A stretch of DNA of 64,000 nt, taken from positions 28,573,501 through 28,637,500 of the forward strand of contig NC_084891.1 of NCBI RefSeq assembly GCF_958979055.1, in the 5' to 3' direction. This stretch comes from Alnus glutinosa. Taxonomy: Eukaryota; Streptophyta; Magnoliopsida; Fagales; Betulaceae. How positions within the stretch are numbered: position 1 is the first letter of the stretch; each line of letters opens with the position of its first letter. The notes under the pieces were generated by a model. The model did not search any database, was not told the DNA's origin, and saw nothing but the letters and a program-made list of their open reading frames with translations. The translations under genes were made by a program, and so were the position numbers. This document shows, piece by piece, positions 25,017 to 35,472 of the stretch.

Positions 25017-25641
25017 AGCGGCAAGTGAGAAGGCTGTTTATAACACACTAACGATCTTATTTCACTTTATATTTTCTTGATTTGGTACATAGTTTTGTAA
25101 ATCTAATTATGACTAGTGCATCATCCAAACACTTTTGTCAGCCGAACCATGGAAATGCTGTTCAGTTTGTCACACACAGACACCATATGTTAATAAGAAA
25201 ATTGCTAAACTGTCTAGAAACTAGTTCTCATTGTTATCGATTTATTTTATAAGCTTGGTTAGTAAAATTTGGATTAGTTATATTCGCTTGAATGAAATTT
25301 GGTATGCCCATGCTTGAATAGTTAACCCATTCGCTTCGTCCATTAGCTTTTTATTTTTCCCGAGTGCCTTTAAACTATGGCGATCAAGAATAGAAAGAGA
25401 AATGTTAAAAATTATATTTTTATTCGACTTGTTGATGTGGTATTGTTAACTAGCTTTTGGGTCTCCCATTGTTTTTTTTAAAAAAAATAATAATAAAAAA
25501 AAAATCTAATGGTTGATTGACAATGTCACAACAACATAATGTGATAAAAGCGAGATAAAAAATCTGGTGTATTGCATTACTCGAATTGAAATTATCAAAT
25601 TTTCACAAGTAGCTACCTCTTGCAAAATTTTATGAAATGGA
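25017..25641. other. kinase 3' flank, no further gene
   Basis: Contains the presumed 3' untranslated region of the kinase gene, then AT-rich intergenic DNA. Nothing else recognised. Confidence 0.5.
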
Positions 25642-26172
25642 GGGATAGTTGTATCACTGGTCTTTGGGGTTGACTTAAATTACAAATCACTCCTTGTGAT
25701 ACAAAAAGTTTATGGAGAGTTCCTGTGGTAAACTATAATTATGAATCATTCCATGAACTCATTTTTCGTCCATAAAATTAACAGATTTCGTTAATTTGTC
25801 ACGTCATACCTAATAGGAAATCGACATGTGGTCACCTCAGGCCTAGGGGACGCCGTCACCCCCCAAACGTGGCCAGGCCACCCTCGGTAACCACCCCTTT
25901 ACTATTTTCTATTTTTTTTAAAAATAAAATAAAATAAAATAATTTTTAAGTTTTATTTATTTATAATTTTTTTATTGTAATAGACACGTGTCGATTACTT
26001 ATTGGGTATGACATGACAAACTAACGAAATCTATTAGCTTAGTGGACGAAAACAGGTTTAGGGAGTGATTCATAATTATAATTTATTACAAGGATCTTCA
26101 ATGAACTTTTTCTACCACAGGGAGTAATTTGTAATTTAGGCCAACTCCTGTGACCAATAGTGCAATTATCCC
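25642..26172. mobile_element. Mutator-like foldback MITE, 531 bp
   Basis: Starts GGGATAGTTGTATCACTGGT and ends with the near-complement (...AGTGCAATTATCCC). The arms stay complementary for more than 100 bases, meeting through ATACCTAATAGG and its mirror. Flanking 9-bp direct repeats TGAAATGGA (25633-25641) and TAAAATGGA (26173-26181) differ at one base. A 9-bp duplication with long inverted arms points to a Mutator-type non-autonomous element. Confidence 0.78.
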
Positions 26173-26439
26173 TAAAATGGAGATGTGATGAAGACTAAGT
26201 TTGAAATAACAAGCTAACTAATCAACTGTTAAAATTTTCTAGCAACATTTGAAATTTTCATTCTTCGGTGAACTATTCTCTATTTTTTCTTCAATCCAGT
26301 TTATTAAATTGAGATTTATTTTTAGAACACGTAATTCTTGCATGTTTTATTAAAACTGCATGTAAGAGTCACATACTCTAAAGACCAACCGATATTACTG
26401 AATTGAGAAATTTCTTTCAATTTGGAGGAAAATTAGGAC

Positions 26440-27049
26440 CAGGGGCGGATCTCTTTTAGGGCCAGTAGGGGCTGTGGCCCCTGCTGGCTGCTAAAACAAA
26501 AAAAAAAATTACTACTTATTTTTGGCTTGCAAACTTGCACTCTTGTAGTTGGCCCCACCAAAGTACTATTTAGACTTTAGTCTACTTTCCACCCAAGTGT
26601 GAGGATGAGTCTTAGATGTCAAAGCAACAATTAAAGCCCCAAGTCAGAGTCACGTTCAAATTTTTTTTTTTCTCCATTAGTCCATACAACCATCCGGTCC
26701 ATCCCCATAGCCATACACCATACTTGTAGGCACTAGTTTAGCATGACAGTCGACAGACGACTGGTGGACAGCACCTCAACGGCTCAAGAAGACAGGAAAT
26801 AAGAAAACAAGAAATGGCATATAGACCTCATGAAAAAGAAAAAAGAAAAAGAAAAAGAAAAAGAAAAGTACTTCTAAAAGAAAAAGAGACAAAGTCACGT
26901 ACTCACAAATACGAAACATAAAATCTTCTGGTGTGGGTGCAGGGTGTTCCTGCCTGTAGTGGAAAAGAAAGTCTCCTGCTGGGAGTGAAATTGTGGAAAC
27001 TGGCATTTAGTGCATTACAGGGAAGGTATTTTTTTTTGAGTGTTCTATG

Positions 27050-27082
<33 letters not shown>

Positions 27083-27412
27083 TTGGTTTTGATGTTTACT
27101 GGTATTGAAGAGGGAAGAGGTTTTTCACCATTTTTGGGCACTGCTTCTCCACTAAGCTCAGTAGACAATAGTGCTGGTTTTGTCTACAAGGTAATCTTAA
27201 ATCTCTCTATTCAAAAGCGTATCATGGTTTAGAGTTGTGATGATTTCACTCGATCAAATTTTTGCTGGTTGTAAAGATACTATATATGATATATCAAGTT
27301 AAGGTGTGGAAGACCAGAATAAATGGTTTTTCAGATTTTTTTAGTTTTGGATTATAACATTTTTTTTTTTTAATTTGGCCCCCCCAAATTCTCAAGGCTG
27401 GGTCCACTGCTG
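26440..27412. mobile_element. non-autonomous hAT-like transposon, 973 bp
   Basis: The left end CAGGGGCGGATC and right end GGTCCACTGCTG are imperfect inverted repeats (8 of 12 positions). A perfect 8-bp duplication ATTAGGAC flanks the element at 26432-26439 and 27413-27420. No transposase is present. The centre holds an exon-like piece: the frame at 27098-27189 (GIEEGRGFSPFLGTAS onward) runs into a GT donor, possibly captured from a host gene. GAAAAA repeats lie at about 26831-26876 and a T run at 27056-27078. Confidence 0.8.
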
Positions 27413-27420
27413 ATTAGGAC

Positions 27421-27920
27421 CGATGGTACAGAATTTGAGAATTTTTTCTCAATTTGGTGGAAAAATTAAGCCATATATCTTTTACTAGTACAAAGCAGGT
27501 CTTAGCTAGCGTGTAAGAATACGATATTTCCTTAAGTAATAGTCTGTAAACAAAAATAAAAAATAAAATGAATTACCCCATAAGAGCACTTCTGTGCTAT
27601 GACGTGTACGGATGTAGTGTTCGGCTCCGATGCTCCTTTTTCCGGTTGCTAACGGACGCTCCCCTCTCAGCCATTATCGGATGCCTTCTCTCTGTTCACA
27701 TGAAAACTTCTACAGTCGAGATTTCTTTCTATTGGTGGGTTGTTCTTTTTTACTTTAGATCGGCAATTATGTCCCACGTACGAGTTGTTGCTCTTAATGC
27801 TTTTGAGAACCGCGTCGAATTCTTTTTATGGAATCTTTCATAAAGTCCTTCAAACCAAGCTTTTTCTCTGCCAAAAACCACAGCGAGGAACGCTAAGCTC
27901 TCATGTATCACTGGAATAAA
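27421..27920 (+). promoter_or_regulatory. upstream region of the MSL10-like channel gene
   Basis: About 500 bases between the hAT element and the start codon, without a recognisable gene. The transposon insertion therefore sits within half a kilobase of the channel's start and could lie in its promoter. No TATA box was assigned. Confidence 0.4.
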
Positions 27921-30900
27921 ATGGCCCAAAAAGAAGGCGAAGTAGTGGTCGAGGTTGATGATAGTAATGGCTGTAGCAAAGAAACCATTGAAGTAAACAA
28001 GATTAGTAGGGAAAGTCCATGCAGCGACTATCAAGCTTCCTCAGAGACATTCATGGTTGCAAGAAGTGAATCTGTACGACGAAGAAACAAAGACATGTTG
28101 GACCAAGAAAACCGCCAAAGGTCCTCGAGCTCGGGTAGGGAAGAGGTTCTGAGGTGTAGTTCGAATGTTTCGTTTCAGCGAGGATCGCGAGATTCATGGA
28201 GGTCAGTGATAAGCAATACCAAGTCTAGGCTGATAGACCCGCCAGAGGAGCCATGTCAAAGTTCAGAAAGAGTAGTAAACTCTGGACGAGTGCGTGAAGA
28301 AGATAAGGATTATGAGGATTCTGATATTGAAGACATCCCACAGGAGTATAAGAGACAAAAATTCAGCAAACTGACATTGCTTCAATGGGTTGGTCTTATT
28401 TTGATCATTGCGGCTTTAGTTTGTAGCCTTTGGGTTCCGATTATAAAGAAGCAAACAATGTGGGATCTTCCATTATGGAAATGGGTTTTAGTGGTTTTAG
28501 CATTAATTTGTGGACGTTTAGTCTCGGGCTGGGGAATTCGGGTGGTTGTGTTCTTTATAGAGCGCAATTTTCTTCTGCGAAAAAGGGTTTTGTATTTTGT
28601 TTATGGGTTAAGGAAATCTGTTCAGAATTGCCTCTGGTTGGGTCTGGTTTTGGTTGTGTGGCATAGTATTTTCGATAACAAGGTAAAGAAGGAGACCAAG
28701 AGCAAGATTTTACCTCATGTAAATAAGGTTCTTGTTTGTTTTCTTTTGGGTACCCTGATATGGCTTCTAAAGACTCTGCTTGTCAAGGTCCTGGCTTCGA
28801 ACTTTCATGTAAACACATTCTTTGAACGAATCCGGGAGGCTTTGTTCAATCAGTATGTAATAGAAACGCTTTCCGGTCGGCCATTGTTTAAAAGACATGG
28901 CGTAGAAGAAGAGGAAGCTATGGCTGAGGTTCAGGAGTTTGAGAAAGCTGGGGTTATTGTGCCTGGTGAACTTAGGGCAACTCTGCTTCCGAGGAGTGGG
29001 AGAGTGATAGGAAGCGGTGGATTGCAATCTCCTGCGGTTGGGAAGAATTCTAGATTTTCGAGGTTAATGTCTAAGAGGCAAGATGAGGAGATCCCAGTTG
29101 ATCACCTGCATAAGCTGAATCTGAAGAATATATCGGCTTGGAATATGAGGAGGATGGTTAATATTATTCAGCATGGGGCTTTATCCACTCTGGATGAGCA
29201 GATACATAATTCTAATATTGAGGATGAAGCTTTGTTGCAAATTAAAAGTGAACGTCAGGCAAAAGAGGCAGCCAAGAGGATATTTCAAAATGTGGCAAAA
29301 CCAGGATTGCAGTAAGTTCTTATGTTCTTTTACCCTTGCTTTTCTTCTGATCAAATGAAGTTCGAAGTAGTTAATTTTTTTTTTTTTTTTTTTTTTGGAA
29401 TTATGTCTTCTAAATATGCACATTTGACATCGATCCTGATATATTGTTATGTAAATGTGAACCACTGCATAAGATACATTTACCTCCAAGATGTGATGCG
29501 CTTTATGAGTAAAGATAAATCTTTGAAGACAATGACTTTGTTTGGAATAGCAAATGAAAAGCAGGGAATCAGCAAGCCCTCCCTTAAAGACTGGATGGTA
29601 TGGCTACTTTCCTTCCCTTTCTCGGCCTCTTGCTATGGAATTCATAAAGTAGAACATAGTTATGCTCTTTGTTGATTTAATGGGCTGCATCTCCTAGTGG
29701 AATAAATAATGCTTCATTGTTTTGTTTTAGGTTAATGCATTTAAAGAGAGAAGGGCACTTGCATTGTCTCTCAATGATACAAAAACAGCTGTTGATGAAC
29801 TCCATAATTTGCTGAACGTCCTTGTAGCTATCATCATATTGATAATATGGCTTATTATACTTGGAGTTCCAATCTCCCACTTTCTTGTCTTCTTAAGTTC
29901 ACAACTTCTCTTGGTGGTGTTTATTTTCGGGAATACCTGCAAATCAGTATTTGAAGCAATAATTTTCTTATTCGTAATGCACCCATTTGATGTTGGTGAT
30001 CGTTGTGAAGTTGAAGGAGTCCAGGTAAAAAGGGGATTTTGATAAGATTTTTATCATGCACTCTCATATAAGAATGTCTTTCATTTATGTTCTAAATTAT
30101 ATTTTCTTGGGTCTCAGATGGTAGTTGAAGAGATGAACATACTAACTACAATTTTTCTGAGATATGATAATCAAAAGATCATATACCCTAATAGCATTCT
30201 GGCTACCAAGCCCATTGGTAATTATTATCGTAGTCCAGACATGGGAGATGCAATTGATTTCTGTATCCATATCTCCACCCCAGTGGAGAAGGTTGCCATG
30301 ATGAAGGAGAGAATAACAGGGTATTTAACGACATCCATCTTCTTTATTTTCATAATGATTTTCGTTTTGCCATCATTAGAAACTTAATTCCTAGAGATAT
30401 AGACTCTGTCTTAGCAGCAAATCCTTCCTCCGAAGATGGACAGCATCCGCTCTTTGACACCCGTAATGGGCATGGTATCCCCATAGTCAAAGCAGAGAGA
30501 AAGAGAAGAGTTAGAACAAGAAGGATTATTTAGCACTACCCCAGATCCATATGCGAATTACCACATTCATGTTAGAAGCCATGAAGGAGTCTAGTAATGG
30601 GCAGGAATAGTAAAATTTAGAACTCTTTATAGGTATTTGGTTTAGGACTTTTATCTCTTATGATTTGGATATATTAGCTGGGTTAGGATTAGAGTTGTTC
30701 TAAAATTGCAGTACTTTACTCGAAAAGAGCTCTTTGTTTCCTTCATTGTTGATTTTGGTTCACCATGGTACCATCAACCACTGACTTAACTAGTCCTCCA
30801 CTTCACTTTTACAATGAGCATAGCCGAAACATATGACTATTTACTTCCCATGAACTATGAACTATAACAATTTGAAATTCAATATAGAATACAATTTCTT

Positions 30901-31526
30901 CTATAAAGTTGCATAGGGTTATATATTCTCCATTCAAAAAACTATATGTACTTCGGCCCAAGTCTAATACTACTCTTCTCATGTAAATTAAACACTTAAA
31001 GAAACAAAAGTGTTAACCACTTAAAACAGGTCACGTAAGCCGATATAAAATGGGTGTGAAAAGTAGCATTGTCTTGGCTCAAACATACGTTAAAGTCTAC
31101 TGCTATAGCCTTTTTATTTTTATTTTTTAGTAAATATTTTGTTAATTTCAATAAATAGCAATGTGTTTTGCCACATAAAATCCTTTGATTTTCAAGTTAC
31201 TTTGTTGTTGTGGGCCTTGTGGCTACTGCATTTGTAGGTACATTGAAAGCAAGAATGAGCACTGGCACACAGCTCCAATGGTGATAATGAGGGATGTGAT
31301 AGACATGAACAAACTGATGTTGTCAGTGTGGCTTACACACAAAATGAACTATCAGGACATGGGGGAGAGATGGGCAAGGAGGGCCCTTCTAATTGAAGAG
31401 ATGATCAAAGTGTTCAGGGAGCTCGATATTGAATACCGCATGCTGCCTCTTGACGTGAACATCCGAAACATGCCACCTCTGATATCAAACAGGCTTCCTT
31501 CAAATTGGGCAACCTGTGCTAGTTGA
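27921..31526 (+). CDS. mechanosensitive ion channel, MscS-like, MSL10 type
   Basis: Five exons: 27921-29311, 29474-29597, 29731-30024, 30118-30320 and 31238-31526, giving 766 residues. I chose the ATG at 27921 (A at -3, G at +4) over the in-frame ATG at 27903, which has a weak context; the upstream start would add six residues. Members of this family are plasma-membrane, tension-gated anion channels. A long hydrophilic, Ser/Arg-rich N-terminus is followed by hydrophobic segments at about 155-175, 186-210, 236-250, 268-291, 533-550 and the pore helix near 560-590. The MscS signature is clear: FGNTCKSVFEAIIFLFVMHP, then DVGDRCEVEGVQMVVEEMNI and IYPNSILATKPIGNYYRSP. Length is close to Arabidopsis MSL9/MSL10. 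The exon 2 acceptor (CATAAG) lacks a pyrimidine tract but is the site that keeps frame. Confidence 0.94.
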
Positions 31527-32716
31527 TAGTGATGCAACAACAACATTTTAGATCTCTATACGGGAGGAGTTCGCAAGTTTTCCTTGTAAGAATTGAAGTA
31601 TTTAGGAAATGATTTATTGTGAAATTCATTACACGTTTGTTAAAATTGCTACGGAATGTACTAATTCTTAAACATGGTATGGTAGCTCCCCATCAAGTTA
31701 TGTTTGTTTTTTCCTCTTAAAAAAACAAAATATGTCACAAGCAACACAAAACGCTTTCCTAAAATAGAAAGTACCTTTAAAAAAGTTTTCACATTTATAT
31801 CACATCACAACACTTTCTCAAATAATAATAATAATAATAATAATTATCTTTCAAAACACATTAATTGAAAGCAAAGGACGATCACACTTACAAGATTAAA
31901 ATGTCAGTTATATGAAACTGATTAATGATAAAAACTATACTTTTATTTTATTATAATTTTACTTTACTGATATGATAGTGTCAATTAATTTTTAAAATTT
32001 ATTTATTTTTAATAATAATTGATAGAATTTTTTTTTTTTTTGAATGAAAGATTGATCTAAGATTTTATTAATACTAACACATAAGTCGAGTGAAATAATA
32101 ACGGGCATAAATGTGGTTTCTAACATTATTTTGTAAAATTGCAAACGGGCCGGTTAGTCAAAAAATAAAGGATAAAATTGTTTAAAAAAATGAAAAATAA
32201 CAAGTTTACCCTTGATTATTTGACTAACCGGCTACTCTGCATTTTATTTGAAAGGAAGAGAATCCGTTTACTGTAAAATCATGTTAGCGTCATATTATGA
32301 GCCATTGACAGCTTGAGACGATCGGCCTGTGCAAACCTTCCGAGCTTCCTCGGGTCTTTTTTTCCCATTTCCATGTCATTTCGGCCCATACACGCCCGTG
32401 GAAGAAGCCCATTGACCATTGCAGACCTTTGCCCATAGGTCGAAGCATAGTTGGGCCCCTTAGATTGTCTCCGTTAAGCCGGGCGCCCACTTTTTAGGTT
32501 CTTCCTGCTGGCTGGTCCCAACACCCAAGCCAACTACCCTCCCTGGCTCCCTTGCTCTCAGCTCAAGCAAAGGATAAAGTGGGAGAGGAGGCAAAGGTCC
32601 TCCGATCCTCTCTTCTTTGAGTGGTCGTAAACGAAACAAGAATACACATTCCAAACACAGAAAAGAAACCCAAAACCCGAAACCCCCATCCAACCTCATT
32701 CCTACTCCAATTTCCA
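31527..32716. other. intergenic; 3' flank of the channel and upstream region of the GST
   Basis: AT-rich to about 32290, including an (AAT)n run at 31820-31845, then a more balanced region running into the GST leader (about 32600-32716). No gene recognised. Confidence 0.5.
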
Positions 32717-33488
32717 ATGGCGACTCCAGTAAAAGTGTACGGACCAGCCATGTCCACAGCTGTGTCCAGGGTCCTAGCCTGTCTCCTTGAGAAAAACGTC
32801 GACTTCCAGCTCATCCCCGTTAACATGTCGAAGGGGGAGCACAAGAAGCCTGACTTCCTCAAGATCCAGCCCTTTGGCCAAGTACCAGCATTTGAAGACG
32901 ACGGCATATCCCTCTTTGGTAAATATAGCCACAATTTTATCATCTTCATTCATTCTATTTACTCCTTCGCTGTAAATCCATAGGTAACAATTTCTTCTTC
33001 TTCTTTTTTTTGTGGGTAATTCAGAGTCTCGGGCGATATGCCGATACATTTGTGAGAAGTACGCGGACCAAGGAAACAAAGGACTATACGGGACGAACCC
33101 ACTGGCAAAAGCATCCATAGACCAGTGGCTAGAGGCGGAAGGGCAGAGCTTCAGCCCACCAAGCTCGGCTTTGGTGTTTCAGCTTGCGTTCGCGCCGCGA
33201 ATGAAGATCAAGCAAGACCAGGTGGCGATCAAGCAGAACGAGGAAAAGCTGTCCAAGGTGCTGGACGTGTACGAGAAGAGGCTGCAGGAGACCCGGTTCT
33301 TGGCCGGCGAAGAATTCTCTTTGGCCGATCTTTCTCACTTGCCCAACGCGCAGTACTTGGTGAGCGCCACTGATAGGGGTGAGCTCTTCACTTCCAGAGA
33401 CAATGTGGGTAGGTGGTGGGACGAGATTTCTAGCCGAGACTCGTGGAAGAAGGTGGTTGATATGCAGCAGAAGAAGACCAGTGCTTGA
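32717..33488 (+). CDS. glutathione S-transferase, phi class
   Basis: Two exons, 32717-32918 and 33025-33488, give 221 residues. Phi-class GSTs are cytosolic enzymes that conjugate glutathione to electrophiles or carry flavonoid ligands. The N-terminal thioredoxin-like domain (about 4-80) has the probable catalytic Ser13 in YGPAMSTAVSRVL, the cis-proline motif QVPA (Pro57) and the glutathione-contacting ES pair (68-69). The all-helical C-terminal domain covers about 92-215 and includes FLAGEEFSLADLSHLP. The single intron falls after the codons for SLF, where phi genes normally have their second intron. The usual first intron, just before the PFGQVPA region, is absent. Confidence 0.94.
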
Positions 33489-35472
33489 AATTTGGTTGGT
33501 GCTTTTGCCTTTTGGTCCCTTTTTTTCCTGAGTTTCAGTGATGGACCTGATAGCATTTCTTGATAAATTGCTTCAAATCAGAGACTTTTCTTCTTTGGGT
33601 ATTACTGAATCAAGATATCTAAATACCAAATTCAGTTAAATTGTCGTTTTGCTGAATTCACGAAGGATTCTGCCGCCCGTCTATATCTTTGTGTTTGGTT
33701 ATGAAACTACTATTCAAAGTTACTATAATTGAAACATAACATTTCTTCTTGGTTTGGTATCTTGATTTGATGGCATTTTGATCTTCAGTGATCCATGTTA
33801 ATTGGTCTCGTGTAATCTTTCAATTTCAGAACACCTTAGCAAAATACATTAATTTACTACGGTCTTCAAGCACTATATGTATCAAAAGATTAAAGAAGGG
33901 AAAATACGGTGTCACTGTCGGTTTGATTCTATAGCTGTGTGTACTCCAGCATGACAAAATTCTTGTAACTCCATGTATAAAATTGTCAAATGTCTCTTAA
34001 TACATGAAAAATATATATATATTTCTTAATAACATTTCTATTAAAAAATCATGACTTTTCTTACCTTCTCTTTCACTGCACTTCATCCGATGTGGGAATA
34101 TGTTTCTCTTTCATTGTCTTGTATGTAACGATTATTAGTTTAATCAATGTGGGAGTAACCTTTTAAACCCCTCTAATCTAGTTAAGTTACAATTGAAACT
34201 CTCTAGAATATAGGACTAAGCATCTATGAGCACTTTTATAATTAACCTACTCAATATGAATTATCTTTTCAATATGAGACTGGCTTTCGGATGTGTCAAT
34301 ATCCATATATTCATGGAATAGGTATGTTTTATATCATTTATATGAGATCGTGTACTGTTTTATTTTTTGGTAAAGTAAATGTGCTATTTTTGAAGGTAGA
34401 AAACACGATTCTTTGTGGTCTTAACTAGTGTGGATGAACAATCAATCATGTTGCTTGATCTCTTGGTGTTGCATTTGTTCTGGATCTTCGTTGGTGATAT
34501 TTTTTTTTTCTACTCATGTAGCCAAGCATGCTATTTGTTCATCTATTAACAATGGCCTATTTTTTTATTTTTTTTTTAGATACATCTATTCACAATGGTT
34601 AAAATGTAATAATGGAGGTGATAGCATCTGGTGTTAAAACGCATCTTCTGTATGACGAAGTAGATGGTGACCAAGGGTAACTCACCCTAAAAATTCACCC
34701 TTCAATTTTTTATTTTTTATTTAGTTATACTATTCAATTTTTTCTTAGTAAAAGGATTCAGTGATTCATGGATTCATCTGGAGATGCTTTTTCTTCAGCA
34801 AGTTCTCACAAAAACGTTACAGGGGAAAACAGCAAAAAATCCTCCGTGTTATTTATGCTCTACTATCTATGGAGGGAGGCTTAAGAATCCAAGGCTTTGA
34901 AGGTTCTGCTTTAAGGAATCAATTATCACATTATCACTAGAATATTTAGGTTGCTAAACCTAGGTAAAAGAGTCTGCCTGAAATGAACCTAGAGCCTCAA
35001 GTCGCCATATGAGAATCAGTTCTCAGACTTCGAAAGAGGCCTTGTACAAAAATTCCGTGGCACTGACAGGCCCGTAGCTTGCCCTCTACCATGGTTCACT
35101 TGTTACAGGTCTCGAGATGCTCGAGCAGGTTTCTGAAGCTCACTTGCTCGAACATCCTAGGACAGGCACCCCTAATCCAATCCGAAGTTTTTGAAATTTG
35201 AAAAACCAAATTACTAAAGATCCCGATCCGGTTCAAAAAGTGTCAATGCACCCTTCCTTTTATCTTCCTCCAAAGTGGTACAATTGGAACACTTGGCTGT
35301 AGGAAAACCACTTCCTGTCCATGCAGAATAGTCACCAGCAACATCAGTGAAGGGTAGTATCAATATGCATGCAAGAATTGCAGTTTCCTAACAGCCAACC
35401 ACATAAATAGTACAACCCAAGAAGTTGCCTTAAATTTCTTTTGCTTTTCCTGGCTTCCTCTGTTCTCCATCC
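33489..35472. other. intergenic between convergent GST and ARID-HMG genes
   Basis: GST 3' untranslated region, then AT-rich intergenic DNA, then the presumed 3' flank of the minus-strand ARID-HMG gene. A reverse-oriented CGATGTGGGA motif at 34092 resembles an snRNA upstream element but has no matching TATA or RNA sequence. No gene found. Confidence 0.5.

Noticed and set aside
30400-31180. Possible retroelement fragment in intron 4 of the channel gene
   Set aside because: The composition looks exonic or LTR-like in places, but no frame, ends or duplication could be supported.
34091-34101. Reverse-oriented CGATGTGGGA, an snRNA USE-like motif
   Set aside because: It differs from consensus at the first base, has no TATA at the right spacing, and no RNA-like sequence follows.
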